From positions 1 through 64,000 of the forward strand of contig URWA01000009.1 of assembly GCA_900551445.1 (NCBI GenBank): DNA of 64,000 nt, in the 5' to 3' direction. Position numbers and translations under genes: made by a program. The notes under the pieces were generated by a model that ran no database searches, was not told where the DNA came from, and saw only the letters and a program-made list of their open reading frames with translations. The stretch comes from an uncultured Bacteroides sp. (lineage in GTDB: Bacteria > Bacteroidota > Bacteroidia > Bacteroidales > Bacteroidaceae). Below, in pieces: positions 16,366 through 26,019 of this stretch. Each line of letters starts with the position of its first letter. The stretch's first letter is position 1.

Positions 16366-19300
16366 ATGGAAAAAATAACAGAATATTTGATTCAAAGTAC
16401 GGTACATACTTCCGAGGTGAGAGCGTGGGAAGAAACCGTCATGTTGCCTACCTACGGCATTGGTAAAGAGGAAAAGAATCCGATTTTTCTCGAAAAACGG
16501 GTTTATCAGGGAAGTTCCGGTGCGGTGTATCCTTATCCGGTCATAGAGAAGATTGAAGACGAGAAGCACGACCGTCCCTGGCGGGCTTTCTTTCTCGAAA
16601 ATGAATATATCAAGCTGATGATTCTCCCGGAGCTGGGCGGACGCATCCAGATGGCATACGACAAAGTGAAAAAACGTCATTTTGTCTATTATAACCAGGT
16701 CATCAAACCGGCGCTGGTAGGGTTGACCGGCCCGTGGATTTCCGGAGGTATTGAGTTCAACTGGCCACAGCACCATCGTCCCAGCACCTTCCTGCCTACC
16801 GACTGCATGATTGAGGAGTTTCCCGATGGCAGTAAGACCGTATGGTGCAGCGAAGTGGAACGCATGTTCCGTACCAAAGGTATGGCAGGTTTCACGCTTT
16901 ACCCGGGAAAAGCATACGTCGAAATCAAGGCGAAGGTCTATAACCGTACACCGTTTCCACAGACCTTCCTGTGGTGGGCCAATCCGGCAGTGGTGGTGAA
17001 TAAAGACTATTATTCCGTCTTCCCGCCCGATGTGAATGCCGTGTTCGACCATGGCAAGCGTGCGGTGTCCACTTTCCCCATTGCGACAGGAGAATATTAT
17101 AAGGTGGATTATTCCGCCGGAGTTGACATCTCACGTTACAAAAATATTCCGGTGCCGACGTCTTACATGGCCATCAATTCGAAATTCGATTTTGTAGGAG
17201 GTTATGATGAACACGTAGAAGCGGGTTTGCTGCACGTGGCCGACCATCATGTGAATGCCGGAAAGAAACAATGGACTTGGGGTAACGGCGATTTTGGACA
17301 AGCCTGGGACCGTAACCTGACCGATGAGGACGGGCCTTATATTGAACTGATGACGGGTATGTATTGCGATAACCAGCCCGATTTTGCCTGGTTGCAGCCT
17401 TATGAAGAAAAGTCCTGGGTACAGTATTTCATGCCTTATCAGAAGGTAGGAATGGTGAAAAATGCCACCCGTGATGCCCTGATCAATCTGCAGCCTGTGG
17501 ACGACGGACACATGAAGGTGATTCTGTACACCACGGCCGCTCATGCTGCGGTGCGCGTCCTGCTGACCCATGCCGTCAGCGGAAAGGTGTATCTGGATGC
17601 GCAGACCGCCGTGTCACCGGCCAATGCCTATACCGAGACGGTGGCATGCGATACACAGAAGCTGGAAGAACTGAAGCTGACCGTACTCGATGAAAAAGGC
17701 AAGGTGCTGGTGAGCTATCAGGCTGCCAAACCTGAAATCAAGCCTATTCCGGAGCCGGCCAAAGCGGCACTGGACCCGAAGAAGATTGCCAGTATGGAGC
17801 AACTTTTCCTTACGGGACAGCACCTGGAGCAATACCGTCATGCCACTTATTCGCCGATGGATTATTACATGGAAGCCTTGAGTCGTGACGAAAGCGATAT
17901 CCGTTGCAACAATGCCGTGGGATTGCTTCTCATGCGTCACGGACGTTTTGCCGAAGCGCAGAAATATTTCGACCGGGCCATCAAGACGCAGACCGAACGT
18001 AATCCGAACCCTTACGACGGCGAGCCTTACTACAACCTGGGCTGGAGCAAGAAAATACAGGGCGATATGGACGGGGCATACGATGCTTTCTTCAAGGCTA
18101 CCTGGAATGCGGCCTGGCAGGATGCGGGCTATATGGGACTGGCACAGATTGACATGATGCGTGAAGACTATGCGAATGGCCTTGACCATATTGACCGTTC
18201 ATTGTATCGCAACTGGCTGAACCACAAAGCTCGCCAGCTCAAGGTCTCTTTCCTTCGCAAGGTCGGTGACTGGACAAAGGCCCAGGCACTGATTGACGAA
18301 TCACTGGCCATGGACAAGTTCAACATGGGATGCCGTTTTGAAGCTTATCTGATTTATACTCTGCAAGGAAATGCCGATGCAGCCGCTGCCGTCAAGGCCG
18401 AAATGAAGACTTTGATGCGCGGAGCCGTACACAGCTACCTGGAATATGCCATTGACTATGCTTCCGCAGGCATGTACACCGAAGCCATCGAACTGCTGTC
18501 GTTTGTGACCGAAGAGGCTGAGGCCACTTATCCGATGGTTTATTACGCATTGGGCTATTTCACTTCCAGACAGGGCCGGAAAGAAGAGGCTGCGGCTCTC
18601 TACCGGAAAGCCGAGACCATGTGTCCGGACTACTGTTTCCCGAACAAGCTGGAAGAGGTGCTGATGTTGCGCGACGCCATGGCTTTGAATCCGGAAGGAG
18701 CCAAAGCTCCGTATTATCTGGGCAATTTCTACTATGCAGCCCGCATCTACGACGAAGCGGTAGCCTGCTGGGAAAAATCGGCTTCCCTTGACGATACTTA
18801 TCCCACAGTGCTGCGTAACCTTTCATTGGCTTACTACAACAAGCTGCACAATCCGCAGAAAGCCTTGGCTACACTGGAAAAGGCTTACAGCCTGGATACC
18901 AGCGACGGCCGCATGCTGATGGAACTCGACCAGTTGTACAAGAAACTCCGCTATCCGCACCGTCAGCGGCTGGATTTTCTGGAAGCCCATGCCGAGGCGG
19001 TAGCACAGCGCGATGATTTGTGCATCGAACGTATTACCCTCTATAACCAACTGGGAGAATACCAGAAGGCATACGACCTCATTAACTTCCGCAAGTTCCA
19101 TCCGTGGGAAGGAGGAGAAGGAAAAGTCACCAGCCAGTATTTGCTTTGTCGCGTGGAATTGGCTAAGATTGCCATTCGGGAGGGCCGTTTTGCCGAAGCT
19201 GTCCGTTTGCTGAAAGAAACCGAAAAATATCCTGACAACTTGGGCGAAGGCAAGCTGTGCATGGCCGAAGAGAATGACATCCACTATTGGATGGGGTGTG

Positions 19301-19761
19301 CGTATGAAGGACTCGGCGAGGAAGCACTGGCCAAGGAATACTTTACGAAGGCCACTAAAGGATCTGCCGAACCGGCTATCGCTTTCTTCTACAACGACCA
19401 GCAGCCCGACAAGATTTTCTATCAGGGACTGGCATGGCGCAAGCTGGGGGAGGAAGACAAGGCCCGCAGCCGCTTCAACCGTCTGATCCGTCACGGCGAG
19501 CAACATTTGTTTGACAAAGTGAAGATTGATTATTTTGCCGTTTCACTTCCCGACCTGCTTATCTGGGACGATGACCTGAACGTGCGCAACCGGATTCATT
19601 GCAACCTGGTGATGGGAATGGGTTACCTCGGACTGGGGAAAAAGGAACTGGCTCATAAATTCCTGTCCGAAGTGATGCGCTTGGACATCAATCACCAGGC
19701 CGGAAAACAGCTGTTGGAGATGTGTGAGTCTATCCCTTCTTCTTCATCCGATATTCTTTAG
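16366..19761 (+). CDS. Large DUF5107 and TPR-repeat protein
   Basis: This 1131-residue protein has no signal peptide and is probably cytoplasmic. Residues about 35-345 match the DUF5107 pattern, with ILPELGGRIQMAYDK resembling the beta-sandwich of aldose 1-epimerase-like carbohydrate proteins, and several His/Trp-rich segments (GGIEFNWPQHHRPS). From about residue 480 to 1110 come TPR-like helical pairs (for example AVGLLLMRHGRFAEAQKYFDRA and YYNLGWSKKIQGDMDGAYDAFFKA). DUF5107-TPR proteins accompany carbohydrate loci in Bacteroidetes; the biochemical role is unknown. It shares an operon with the sugar porter. Its last 32 bases overlap the end of the convergent AraC gene. Confidence 0.88.
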   Translation: MEKITEYLIQSTVHTSEVRAWEETVMLPTYGIGKEEKNPIFLEKRVYQGSSGAVYPYPVIEKIEDEKHDRPWRAFFLENEYIKLMILPELGGRIQMAYDKVKKRHFVYYNQVIKPALVGLTGPWISGGIEFNWPQHHRPSTFLPTDCMIEEFPDGSKTVWCSEVERMFRTKGMAGFTLYPGKAYVEIKAKVYNRTPFPQTFLWWANPAVVVNKDYYSVFPPDVNAVFDHGKRAVSTFPIATGEYYKVDYSAGVDISRYKNIPVPTSYMAINSKFDFVGGYDEHVEAGLLHVADHHVNAGKKQWTWGNGDFGQAWDRNLTDEDGPYIELMTGMYCDNQPDFAWLQPYEEKSWVQYFMPYQKVGMVKNATRDALINLQPVDDGHMKVILYTTAAHAAVRVLLTHAVSGKVYLDAQTAVSPANAYTETVACDTQKLEELKLTVLDEKGKVLVSYQAAKPEIKPIPEPAKAALDPKKIASMEQLFLTGQHLEQYRHATYSPMDYYMEALSRDESDIRCNNAVGLLLMRHGRFAEAQKYFDRAIKTQTERNPNPYDGEPYYNLGWSKKIQGDMDGAYDAFFKATWNAAWQDAGYMGLAQIDMMREDYANGLDHIDRSLYRNWLNHKARQLKVSFLRKVGDWTKAQALIDESLAMDKFNMGCRFEAYLIYTLQGNADAAAAVKAEMKTLMRGAVHSYLEYAIDYASAGMYTEAIELLSFVTEEAEATYPMVYYALGYFTSRQGRKEEAAALYRKAETMCPDYCFPNKLEEVLMLRDAMALNPEGAKAPYYLGNFYYAARIYDEAVACWEKSASLDDTYPTVLRNLSLAYYNKLHNPQKALATLEKAYSLDTSDGRMLMELDQLYKKLRYPHRQRLDFLEAHAEAVAQRDDLCIERITLYNQLGEYQKAYDLINFRKFHPWEGGEGKVTSQYLLCRVELAKIAIREGRFAEAVRLLKETEKYPDNLGEGKLCMAEENDIHYWMGCAYEGLGEEALAKEYFTKATKGSAEPAIAFFYNDQQPDKIFYQGLAWRKLGEEDKARSRFNRLIRHGEQHLFDKVKIDYFAVSLPDLLIWDDDLNVRNRIHCNLVMGMGYLGLGKKELAHKFLSEVMRLDINHQAGKQLLEMCESIPSSSSDIL

Positions 19762-20611
19762 GTGACATGTGCATATACTTGGTAAACACTTTTGAAAAAT
19801 AGTAAGGGTCATTAAAGGCAAGTTCAAACGCAATCTCTTTTGCTTTCTTGTCGGTAAAATCCAAAAGCTGGCATGCCTTCTGAATTTTCAGCTGATTGAA
19901 ATAGTTGATGGGAGACATGCCAGCCTTTTGTGTAAAAAGCGTACTGAGGTAGGTGGGCGAATAGTTCACGCTTTGGGCCATGTCGTCCAAGGTCAGCTGT
20001 TTGTCCAGATTGGCCTTCATATAGTTGATTACCCGCTGGATGGTGTCCTGCGGTTTAGGCTTGTTGATTTCACGGAACTGCGGAATGTATCGGAAAGAAC
20101 CGAGCAGGTACCACAGGCAGAGGGTGATGTATTCCAGGTTTTCGATGCTGTAGCCCATCTCCAGGTTGACCAGAATCTCGTTGAACAGGCGGATGCGGTC
20201 GTTGAAACGGGCCGTGGGCGAGTCGTCGATGTAAGTGGTCCGGTTGAACAAGTCGGCAAACAGATGACTCTGTTCTCCGGTGAAATGAATCCAGTAGATA
20301 CTCCAGGGGTGGCTGAGAGAAGCCGCATAGACATGAGGCGTGCCGGCTTCAATGATGAAAAAGTCGTTTTTCTTTACCAAGCATTTCCCTTTCCCGATGT
20401 TGTACCAGCCTTCTCCTTCGTGGCAGTAAATCAGGATGTGCTGCGGGCTGCCTTCCTTGCGCTCCCGGTAGTGTCCTTCGGCATGAGGATAGTATCCCAC
20501 ATCGGTCGGGTATAGCAGACGTGTCATCGGGTTCTCTTTCATGCGTAGAAGATTCTCCTGAGGGATGACAATGGCTTTTTCGTTGGGAAATCCGTCTTTT
20601 TTCTTTTCCAT
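19730..20611 (-). CDS. AraC-family transcriptional regulator
   Basis: This 293-residue protein has an N-terminal cupin-type sensing domain (about 30-170, with HILIYCHEGEGWYNIGKGKC and AGTPHVY). The C-terminal pair of helix-turn-helix motifs (about 190-290) contains YSPTYLSTLFTQKAGMSPINYF and NDPYYFSKVFTKYMHMSPKEYR. It lies between the porter/DUF5107 unit and the divergent GH2 gene and probably controls the locus in response to a sugar. A perfect -7 box on the reverse strand (20632-20639) precedes it. Its 3' end overlaps the DUF5107 gene by 32 bases in convergent orientation. Confidence 0.93.
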   Translation of the reverse strand: MEKKKDGFPNEKAIVIPQENLLRMKENPMTRLLYPTDVGYYPHAEGHYRERKEGSPQHILIYCHEGEGWYNIGKGKCLVKKNDFFIIEAGTPHVYAASLSHPWSIYWIHFTGEQSHLFADLFNRTTYIDDSPTARFNDRIRLFNEILVNLEMGYSIENLEYITLCLWYLLGSFRYIPQFREINKPKPQDTIQRVINYMKANLDKQLTLDDMAQSVNYSPTYLSTLFTQKAGMSPINYFNQLKIQKACQLLDFTDKKAKEIAFELAFNDPYYFSKVFTKYMHMSPKEYRMKKKG

Positions 20612-20631
20612 GGCATTTCTGTTTGTGAGAA

Positions 20632-20639
20632 CAAAAATA
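20632..20639 (-). promoter_or_regulatory. -7 box of the AraC-type gene
   Basis: On the reverse strand this reads TATTTTTG, a full match to TAnnTTTG, 20 bases upstream of the AraC start codon. No convincing -33 element was found. Confidence 0.5.
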
Positions 20640-20762
20640 GGTATTTATTTGAATTCGTGATCAGTTCTTGGGGTAGATTTTTTGAGGAAATGATTGTCCT
20701 GGAATCGAAAGATATTACATCCTTTTGCGAAAATACCACATTCAGAGATAATGGTTTATGTG

Positions 20763-20770
20763 TAATTTTG
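20763..20770 (+). promoter_or_regulatory. -7 box of the GH2 gene
   Basis: TAATTTTG matches TAnnTTTG fully and lies 39 bases before the ATG at 20810. It excludes the earlier in-frame start at 20657. No strong -33 element is visible, which would fit a promoter that needs the divergently encoded AraC activator. Confidence 0.55.
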
Positions 20771-20809
20771 TCGGTTGTAAAAGTGTTTGTCAACTCAAAA
20801 TTCGATAAT

Positions 20810-23605
20810 ATGAAAACAGCCGCATTACTCTCACTTACTTTACTCTGTTTTTCTTGCAGTCAGCAGACTGACAAGATTGATTTGTCTGGCTCATGGACTT
20901 TCTCTACCGATAGTCTGGACTGGAGCCGGACGATTGAACTGCCGGGCTCGATGGCTTCCAACGGGTTGGGCGACGACATTGCCGTGAGTACCGACTGGAC
21001 AGGAGGTATCGTAGATTCTTCTTATTTCTTCAAGCCTTTGTATGCCAAATACCGTGAACCCGGAAATATCAAAGTACCCTTCTGGCTTCAGCCGGTGAAA
21101 TATTATAAAGGCAAGGCGTGGTATAAAAAAGAAGTCGTGATTCCGGATGATTGGGCCGGAAAGGACATTTCTCTCTTCTTGGAACGTTGCCATTGGGAGA
21201 GCCGGCTGTATGTCGATGGAAAGCCAATCGGGATGCAGAATGCACTGGGTGCTCCCCACCGCTACGACCTGACGGGCAAACTTTCGGCCGGAAAGCATGT
21301 GCTGATGCTGTGTGTGGACAACCGGGTGAAGAACATTGATCCGGGAGAGAATTCGCACAGCATTTCCGACCACACGCAAGGAAACTGGAACGGAGTGGTG
21401 GGCGATATGTTCCTGGAAGTGAAACCGGAAGTCAATGTGGCATCCGTCAAGATTATGCCCGAGCGGCTGTCCAGAAAGGTCAGCGTGTCGGCTTCGTTAA
21501 TGAACCGTTATGACAAAGAGGCCGCAGTGAAGCTGGAAATGGCAGTTGGCGAGGAAAAGATACAGCAGTCGTACACCCTGAAGCCGGGAATGAATCAGGT
21601 CACGATGTCACTGCCTCTGAAGGGAGATATCCAGTGCTGGGATGAGTTCTCTCCGGCATTGTACGACTTGAAACTGAGTGTGAAGGAGGAGGAGAGCGGG
21701 GAGACCGATGTCTATACCGACCGTTTTGGCTTCCGGGATGTGAAGGTGGCCGATGGGAAACTGACCATCAACGGCCGCCAACTCTTCCTGCGTGGAACGT
21801 TGGACTGTGCGGCATTTCCGAAGACCGGTTTCCCGCCTACGGACGTGGAGTCGTGGAAGAAGAATTTTGCGGTAATCAAAGCACACGGACTGAATCATGT
21901 GCGCTTTCATTCCTGGTGTCCGCCCGAAGCGGCTTTCGAGGCTGCCGACGAGATGGGACTGTATCTGGAGATAGAATGTTCCTCCTGGGCCAACCAGTCG
22001 ACGACCATTGGCGACGGGGGTGACCTCGACCGCTTTATCTGGGAAGAAAGTGAACGCATCGTCCGGGAGTTTGGCAATCATCCTTCGTTCTGCATGATGA
22101 TGTACGGCAACGAACCGGCCGGTGAAGGCAGCAATGCCTATCTGACGAATTTCGTGACGACTTGGAAGAAGCGCGACGCCCGCCGTTTGTACTGTTCAGG
22201 TGCCGGATGGCCCAATCTTCCGGTCAATGATTTCCTGAGCGATTCCACTCCCCGTATTCAGGCATGGGGACAAGGGGTGAACAGCATCATCAACGCACAG
22301 GCTCCCCGCACCGATTATGATTGGTCGGACTATATCGGGCGTTTCCAGCAACCGATGGTGAGCCACGAAATCGGGCAGTGGTGTGTGTACCCCAATTTCA
22401 AGGAAATGGCGAAATACGACGGCGTGATGCGTCCGCGTAATTTTGAAATCTTTCAGGAAACCCTGGCAGAAAACGGTATGGCAAATCTGGCCGACAGTTT
22501 CATGTTGGCTTCGGGCAAGCTGCAGGCTTTGTGTTACAAGGCCGATATTGAAGCTGCCTTGCGTACCAAAGATTTCGGCGGTTTCCAACTGCTGGGATTG
22601 TCGGATTTTCCCGGTCAGGGAACCGCGCTGGTGGGAGTGCTCGATGTGTTCTGGGAAGAAAAAGGCTATATTCGTCCGGAAGAATACCGTCGTTTCTGCA
22701 ATACTACGGTGCCCTTACTCCGACTTCCGAAACTGATTTATACCAATCAGGAAACGCTGAAAGGCAGTCTGGAAGTGGCTCATTTCGGGGCGGCTCCCTT
22801 GCAGGAGACTTCTACTTCGTGGACGTTGAAGACAAAAGACGGAAAGGTGGTTGCTTCGGGTAAACTGGCACACCGTCCGGTAGGTATCGGCAACTGTATC
22901 CCGTTGGGACAGCTGGAGATTCCGTTGGATAAGGTAGCGGCTCCCTCCTGTCTGACCTTGGAGGCTACGCTGGGTGCTTATTCCAACAGCTGGCACATCT
23001 GGGTTTACCCGGCCGATGGACAGAAAGTGAACGGAGACGACCGGATTCTGATGACCGACCGGCTGGATGCGAAAGCCTTGCAACGCCTTCAGGAAGGAGG
23101 CAGCGTGTTGCTCTCCTTGCGGAAAGGCAGTTTGCCGGCCGAAGCAGGGGGAGAAGTACAGATAGGTTTCTCCAGCATCTTCTGGAATACAGCCTGGACC
23201 TTGGGACAGGCGCCGCACACGTTGGGCATCTTGTGTAATCCTGCCCATCCGGCGCTTTCGGAATTCCCTACGGAATACTACAGCGATTACCAGTGGTGGG
23301 ATGCCATGAGCCATTCCGGTGCCATTGAAATCGCGAAGATTGACAAAGACCTGCATCCTATTGTGCGGGTTATCGACGACTGGTTCACCAACCGTCCGCT
23401 GGCCTTGCTCTTCGAGGCCAAGGTGAGCAAGGGCAAGTTGCTCGTGTCGGGTATTGATTTTTGGCAGGATATGAGTCAGCGCACGGAAGCCCGTCAGTTG
23501 CTCTACAGCCTGAAGAAGTACATGTGCAGCGACTGTTTCCAACCGGCGGAGGAAGTGGATGTGAAGGATTTGCGTATTTTGGACACAGGTAAACATCAAA
23601 AGTAA
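20810..23605 (+). CDS. Exported glycoside hydrolase family 2 protein (probable lipoprotein)
   Basis: This 931-residue enzyme has the GH2 plan: N-terminal sugar-binding jelly roll (about 25-200), an immunoglobulin-like domain (about 205-310), a TIM barrel (about 310-600) and C-terminal accessory domains. The likely acid/base is E435 in MMMYGNEPAGEG and the likely nucleophile E520 in VSHEIGQW. A hydrophobic leader ending LLCFSC (cysteine 16) suggests a lipoprotein, although the lipobox is not ideal. The ATG at 20810 is preferred because it starts a signal sequence downstream of the promoter. It probably cleaves a beta-galactoside or related linkage; the exact substrate cannot be told. GH78-type activity follows in the same direction. 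Confidence 0.88.
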   Translation: MKTAALLSLTLLCFSCSQQTDKIDLSGSWTFSTDSLDWSRTIELPGSMASNGLGDDIAVSTDWTGGIVDSSYFFKPLYAKYREPGNIKVPFWLQPVKYYKGKAWYKKEVVIPDDWAGKDISLFLERCHWESRLYVDGKPIGMQNALGAPHRYDLTGKLSAGKHVLMLCVDNRVKNIDPGENSHSISDHTQGNWNGVVGDMFLEVKPEVNVASVKIMPERLSRKVSVSASLMNRYDKEAAVKLEMAVGEEKIQQSYTLKPGMNQVTMSLPLKGDIQCWDEFSPALYDLKLSVKEEESGETDVYTDRFGFRDVKVADGKLTINGRQLFLRGTLDCAAFPKTGFPPTDVESWKKNFAVIKAHGLNHVRFHSWCPPEAAFEAADEMGLYLEIECSSWANQSTTIGDGGDLDRFIWEESERIVREFGNHPSFCMMMYGNEPAGEGSNAYLTNFVTTWKKRDARRLYCSGAGWPNLPVNDFLSDSTPRIQAWGQGVNSIINAQAPRTDYDWSDYIGRFQQPMVSHEIGQWCVYPNFKEMAKYDGVMRPRNFEIFQETLAENGMANLADSFMLASGKLQALCYKADIEAALRTKDFGGFQLLGLSDFPGQGTALVGVLDVFWEEKGYIRPEEYRRFCNTTVPLLRLPKLIYTNQETLKGSLEVAHFGAAPLQETSTSWTLKTKDGKVVASGKLAHRPVGIGNCIPLGQLEIPLDKVAAPSCLTLEATLGAYSNSWHIWVYPADGQKVNGDDRILMTDRLDAKALQRLQEGGSVLLSLRKGSLPAEAGGEVQIGFSSIFWNTAWTLGQAPHTLGILCNPAHPALSEFPTEYYSDYQWWDAMSHSGAIEIAKIDKDLHPIVRVIDDWFTNRPLALLFEAKVSKGKLLVSGIDFWQDMSQRTEARQLLYSLKKYMCSDCFQPAEEVDVKDLRILDTGKHQK

Positions 23606-23624
23606 CCAAAGAAACATCATTTTT

Positions 23625-23666
23625 TCCTGCAAACATCGGGGAGTCTTTCTACCTTTGTTTGCAGGA
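23625..23666 (+). promoter_or_regulatory. Promoter of the GH78 gene framed by a perfect 11-bp inverted repeat
   Basis: TCCTGCAAACA at 23625-23635 is repeated as its exact reverse complement at 23656-23666. Between them, overlapping the right arm by two bases, is TACCTTTG (23650-23657), a perfect -7 box. No T run follows the right arm, so it is not a simple terminator. It looks like a pair of operator half-sites spanning the core promoter, or a long 5' stem-loop. The ATG is 24 bases downstream. Confidence 0.6.
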
Positions 23667-23689
23667 TTTATTATGTGGATACCCAAACG

Positions 23690-25918
23690 ATGAAAAACAC
23701 GAAACAGCTTATTTTAGGATTGATTGCCTGCTGCTTGTCGGTATATGTACAGGCTCAGGTGTGGACCATGCAAGGAAAAGAGCAGGTCGCCCCCGGCACG
23801 TGGTGGTGCTTCCGCAATACGGTGACGCTCGACGAAACGCCCCGTTCGCTGGAATTGCGTCTGGCTGCCGATACGAAATACTGGCTCTGGGTGAACGGTG
23901 AACTGCAAGTGGCGGAAGGAGGATTGAAACGCGGCCCGAACCCTTCGGATACCTACTGTGATGTCATCACCTCGCTTCCCGCCCTGAAAGCCGGAAAGAA
24001 TACCGTGGCCTTGCTGGTGTGGTACTTTGGGAAAGATGGTTTCAGCCATCGCAATTCTCCTACGGCAGGCATCAGCTTCTCCCTGTCCTGCGACGGCAAG
24101 GAGGTGGAACCCGACGAGGAATGGCTTGTCAGACTTCATCCGGCTTATTATGTGCCACAGGGCGAACAGCCCAATTATCGTCTGCCGGAGTCGAACATCG
24201 GCTTCGATGCAGCAAAAGACATTCCTTTCCAGTCGCCCGACTATGACGACAGGAAATGGCAGAAAGCCACCGAAATCTCGTTGAAGAAAACGGGTTGGAA
24301 CCGCTTGGCCGACCGTCCGATACCGTTCTGGAAAGACTATGGCCTGAAACCCTATGCACGTACCGAAATGCAGGGCGATACCCTGTTGCGGGCTTATCTG
24401 CCTTACAATGCACAAGTCACTCCCTACATCCGTCTGAAGGCTCCGGCCGGCAAGTGCATCCGCATCCGTACGGACAACTATCGGGGCGGTTCGGCTCCCA
24501 ATGTATTTGCGGAATATCGCACGCGGGAAGGCGAACAGGAGTTTGAATGTAAGGGCTGGATGAACGGCCACTATGTGCAGTATGAACTCCCCGAAGGAGT
24601 GGAGGTGCTCGACGTGAAGTACCGTGAAACAGGATACGATACTTCCTTTTCTGGCAGTTTCGCTTGCGACGACCCGATGCTGACCCGCTTGTGGGAGAAG
24701 GCCCAACGTACCCTCTACCTCACCATGCGCGACACGTACATGGATTGTCCCGACCGCGAGCGTGCCCAGTGGTGGGGCGACGTGGTGAACGAGCTGGGCG
24801 AGGCTTTCTATGCCCTCGATGAGAAAACCCATCTGCTCACCCGCAAGGGCATCCATGAGCTGATGGGATGGCAGCGGGCCGACGGCAGCATCTTTGCCCC
24901 TGTACCGGCCGGAAACTACAAGGACGAACTGCCCATGCAGATGCTGGCCAGTGTGAGCCATTATGGTTTCTGGACTTATTATATGGGTACGGGCGACCGT
25001 CAGACCATTCTCGACGTACTTCCGCGGGTAAAGAAATACATTCATGTGTGGAAAACGGATTCCCTAGGATTGGTCGTACCTCGTTCCGGCGGATGGACCT
25101 GGGGCGACTGGGGAGAGAACAAGGACATGACGTTGTTGTTCAATCTCTGGTATGTGATTGCCCTGAGGGGATATGAAGAGATGAGCCAATTGGCTGGTGA
25201 GACGGAAGAAGCCGCCTGGGCACACACTACTGCCGACCGCTTGCGGAAAGTGTTCCACCGCACGTTCTGGAACGGAAAGTATTACGTTTCTCCGGGTTAT
25301 CAAGGAAAGCCCGACGACCGTGCGCAGGCGCTGGCCGTTGTGTCGGGTGTCTTGCCCGAAGAACTGTATCCGGTCATCCGTCCTTTCTTCTCCGAGTGGT
25401 ATCACGCCAGTCCGTACATGGAGAAATACGTGCTGGAAGCTCTCTGCACGATGGGCTATTATCAGGACGCCCTGAACCGCATGAAGCTGCGTTACCGCGC
25501 CATGATAGAAAGTCCGCTGACCACTTTGTGGGAAGGCTGGGGCATCGGCAGTGAAGGTTTCGGGGGCGGTACCTACAATCACGCCTGGAGCGGTGGTCCG
25601 CTGACCATCCTTTCGCAGTACATTGCCGGTATAGAAACCGTGGAACCGGCCTTCCGGACTTTTCGGGTGGCTCCTCATCCGGCACACTTGAATTTCATCC
25701 GTACGCAAGTCCCCTTGTCGGGTGGCCGCCGCATCGTGCTGGAAATGGACAAGTCGGCTCACGGCGGAACCATGTATCTCCGGGTGCCGGAAGGCACGTC
25801 TGCCGAAGTGGAGCTTCCTGCCGAATTCCGTAGCTGGCGTGTGAACGGCGAACCGAAAAGTGAACGGAAGTTGAGGCTTTCTGCCGGAGAATGGCGGTTT
25901 GAGATGCAGGCAGATTAG
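23690..25918 (+). CDS. GH78-type alpha-L-rhamnosidase-like glycoside hydrolase
   Basis: This 742-residue protein begins with a signal peptide (MKNTKQLILGLIACCLSVYVQAQ), so it is periplasmic or exposed. Beta-sandwich domains occupy about residues 25-310 and an alpha/alpha six-barrel about 310-660, followed by a C-terminal beta domain. The acidic residues D352, E357 and D364 in MDCPDRERAQWWGD keep the 5- and 7-residue spacing of the GH78 catalytic triad, and E615 in TTLWEGWG matches the further conserved glutamate. It probably removes terminal rhamnose or a related sugar. The ATG at 23690 is chosen over 23675 because it opens the signal peptide. It has its own promoter. Confidence 0.85.
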   Translation: MKNTKQLILGLIACCLSVYVQAQVWTMQGKEQVAPGTWWCFRNTVTLDETPRSLELRLAADTKYWLWVNGELQVAEGGLKRGPNPSDTYCDVITSLPALKAGKNTVALLVWYFGKDGFSHRNSPTAGISFSLSCDGKEVEPDEEWLVRLHPAYYVPQGEQPNYRLPESNIGFDAAKDIPFQSPDYDDRKWQKATEISLKKTGWNRLADRPIPFWKDYGLKPYARTEMQGDTLLRAYLPYNAQVTPYIRLKAPAGKCIRIRTDNYRGGSAPNVFAEYRTREGEQEFECKGWMNGHYVQYELPEGVEVLDVKYRETGYDTSFSGSFACDDPMLTRLWEKAQRTLYLTMRDTYMDCPDRERAQWWGDVVNELGEAFYALDEKTHLLTRKGIHELMGWQRADGSIFAPVPAGNYKDELPMQMLASVSHYGFWTYYMGTGDRQTILDVLPRVKKYIHVWKTDSLGLVVPRSGGWTWGDWGENKDMTLLFNLWYVIALRGYEEMSQLAGETEEAAWAHTTADRLRKVFHRTFWNGKYYVSPGYQGKPDDRAQALAVVSGVLPEELYPVIRPFFSEWYHASPYMEKYVLEALCTMGYYQDALNRMKLRYRAMIESPLTTLWEGWGIGSEGFGGGTYNHAWSGGPLTILSQYIAGIETVEPAFRTFRVAPHPAHLNFIRTQVPLSGGRRIVLEMDKSAHGGTMYLRVPEGTSAEVELPAEFRSWRVNGEPKSERKLRLSAGEWRFEMQAD

Positions 25919-25942
25919 GCTTGTTTTTGATGATATTTTGAC

Positions 25943-25975
25943 GGCCGGGAGTGGAAGAAACTTCCGGCCTTTTTT
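25943..25975 (+). terminator. Terminator after the GH78 gene
   Basis: GGCCGGGAGT at 25943-25952 pairs with ACTTCCGGCC at 25960-25969 (one G-T pair), followed by TTTTTT. Confidence 0.88.
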
Positions 25976-26019
25976 ATATAAACGCTGCTACATTAAGAGG
26001 AATATGTCTTTACGTTTTC

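Noticed and set aside
23714..25045. A 443-codon reverse frame opposite the GH78 gene
   Set aside because: The forward frame has a signal peptide and catalytic motifs; the reverse frame has none.
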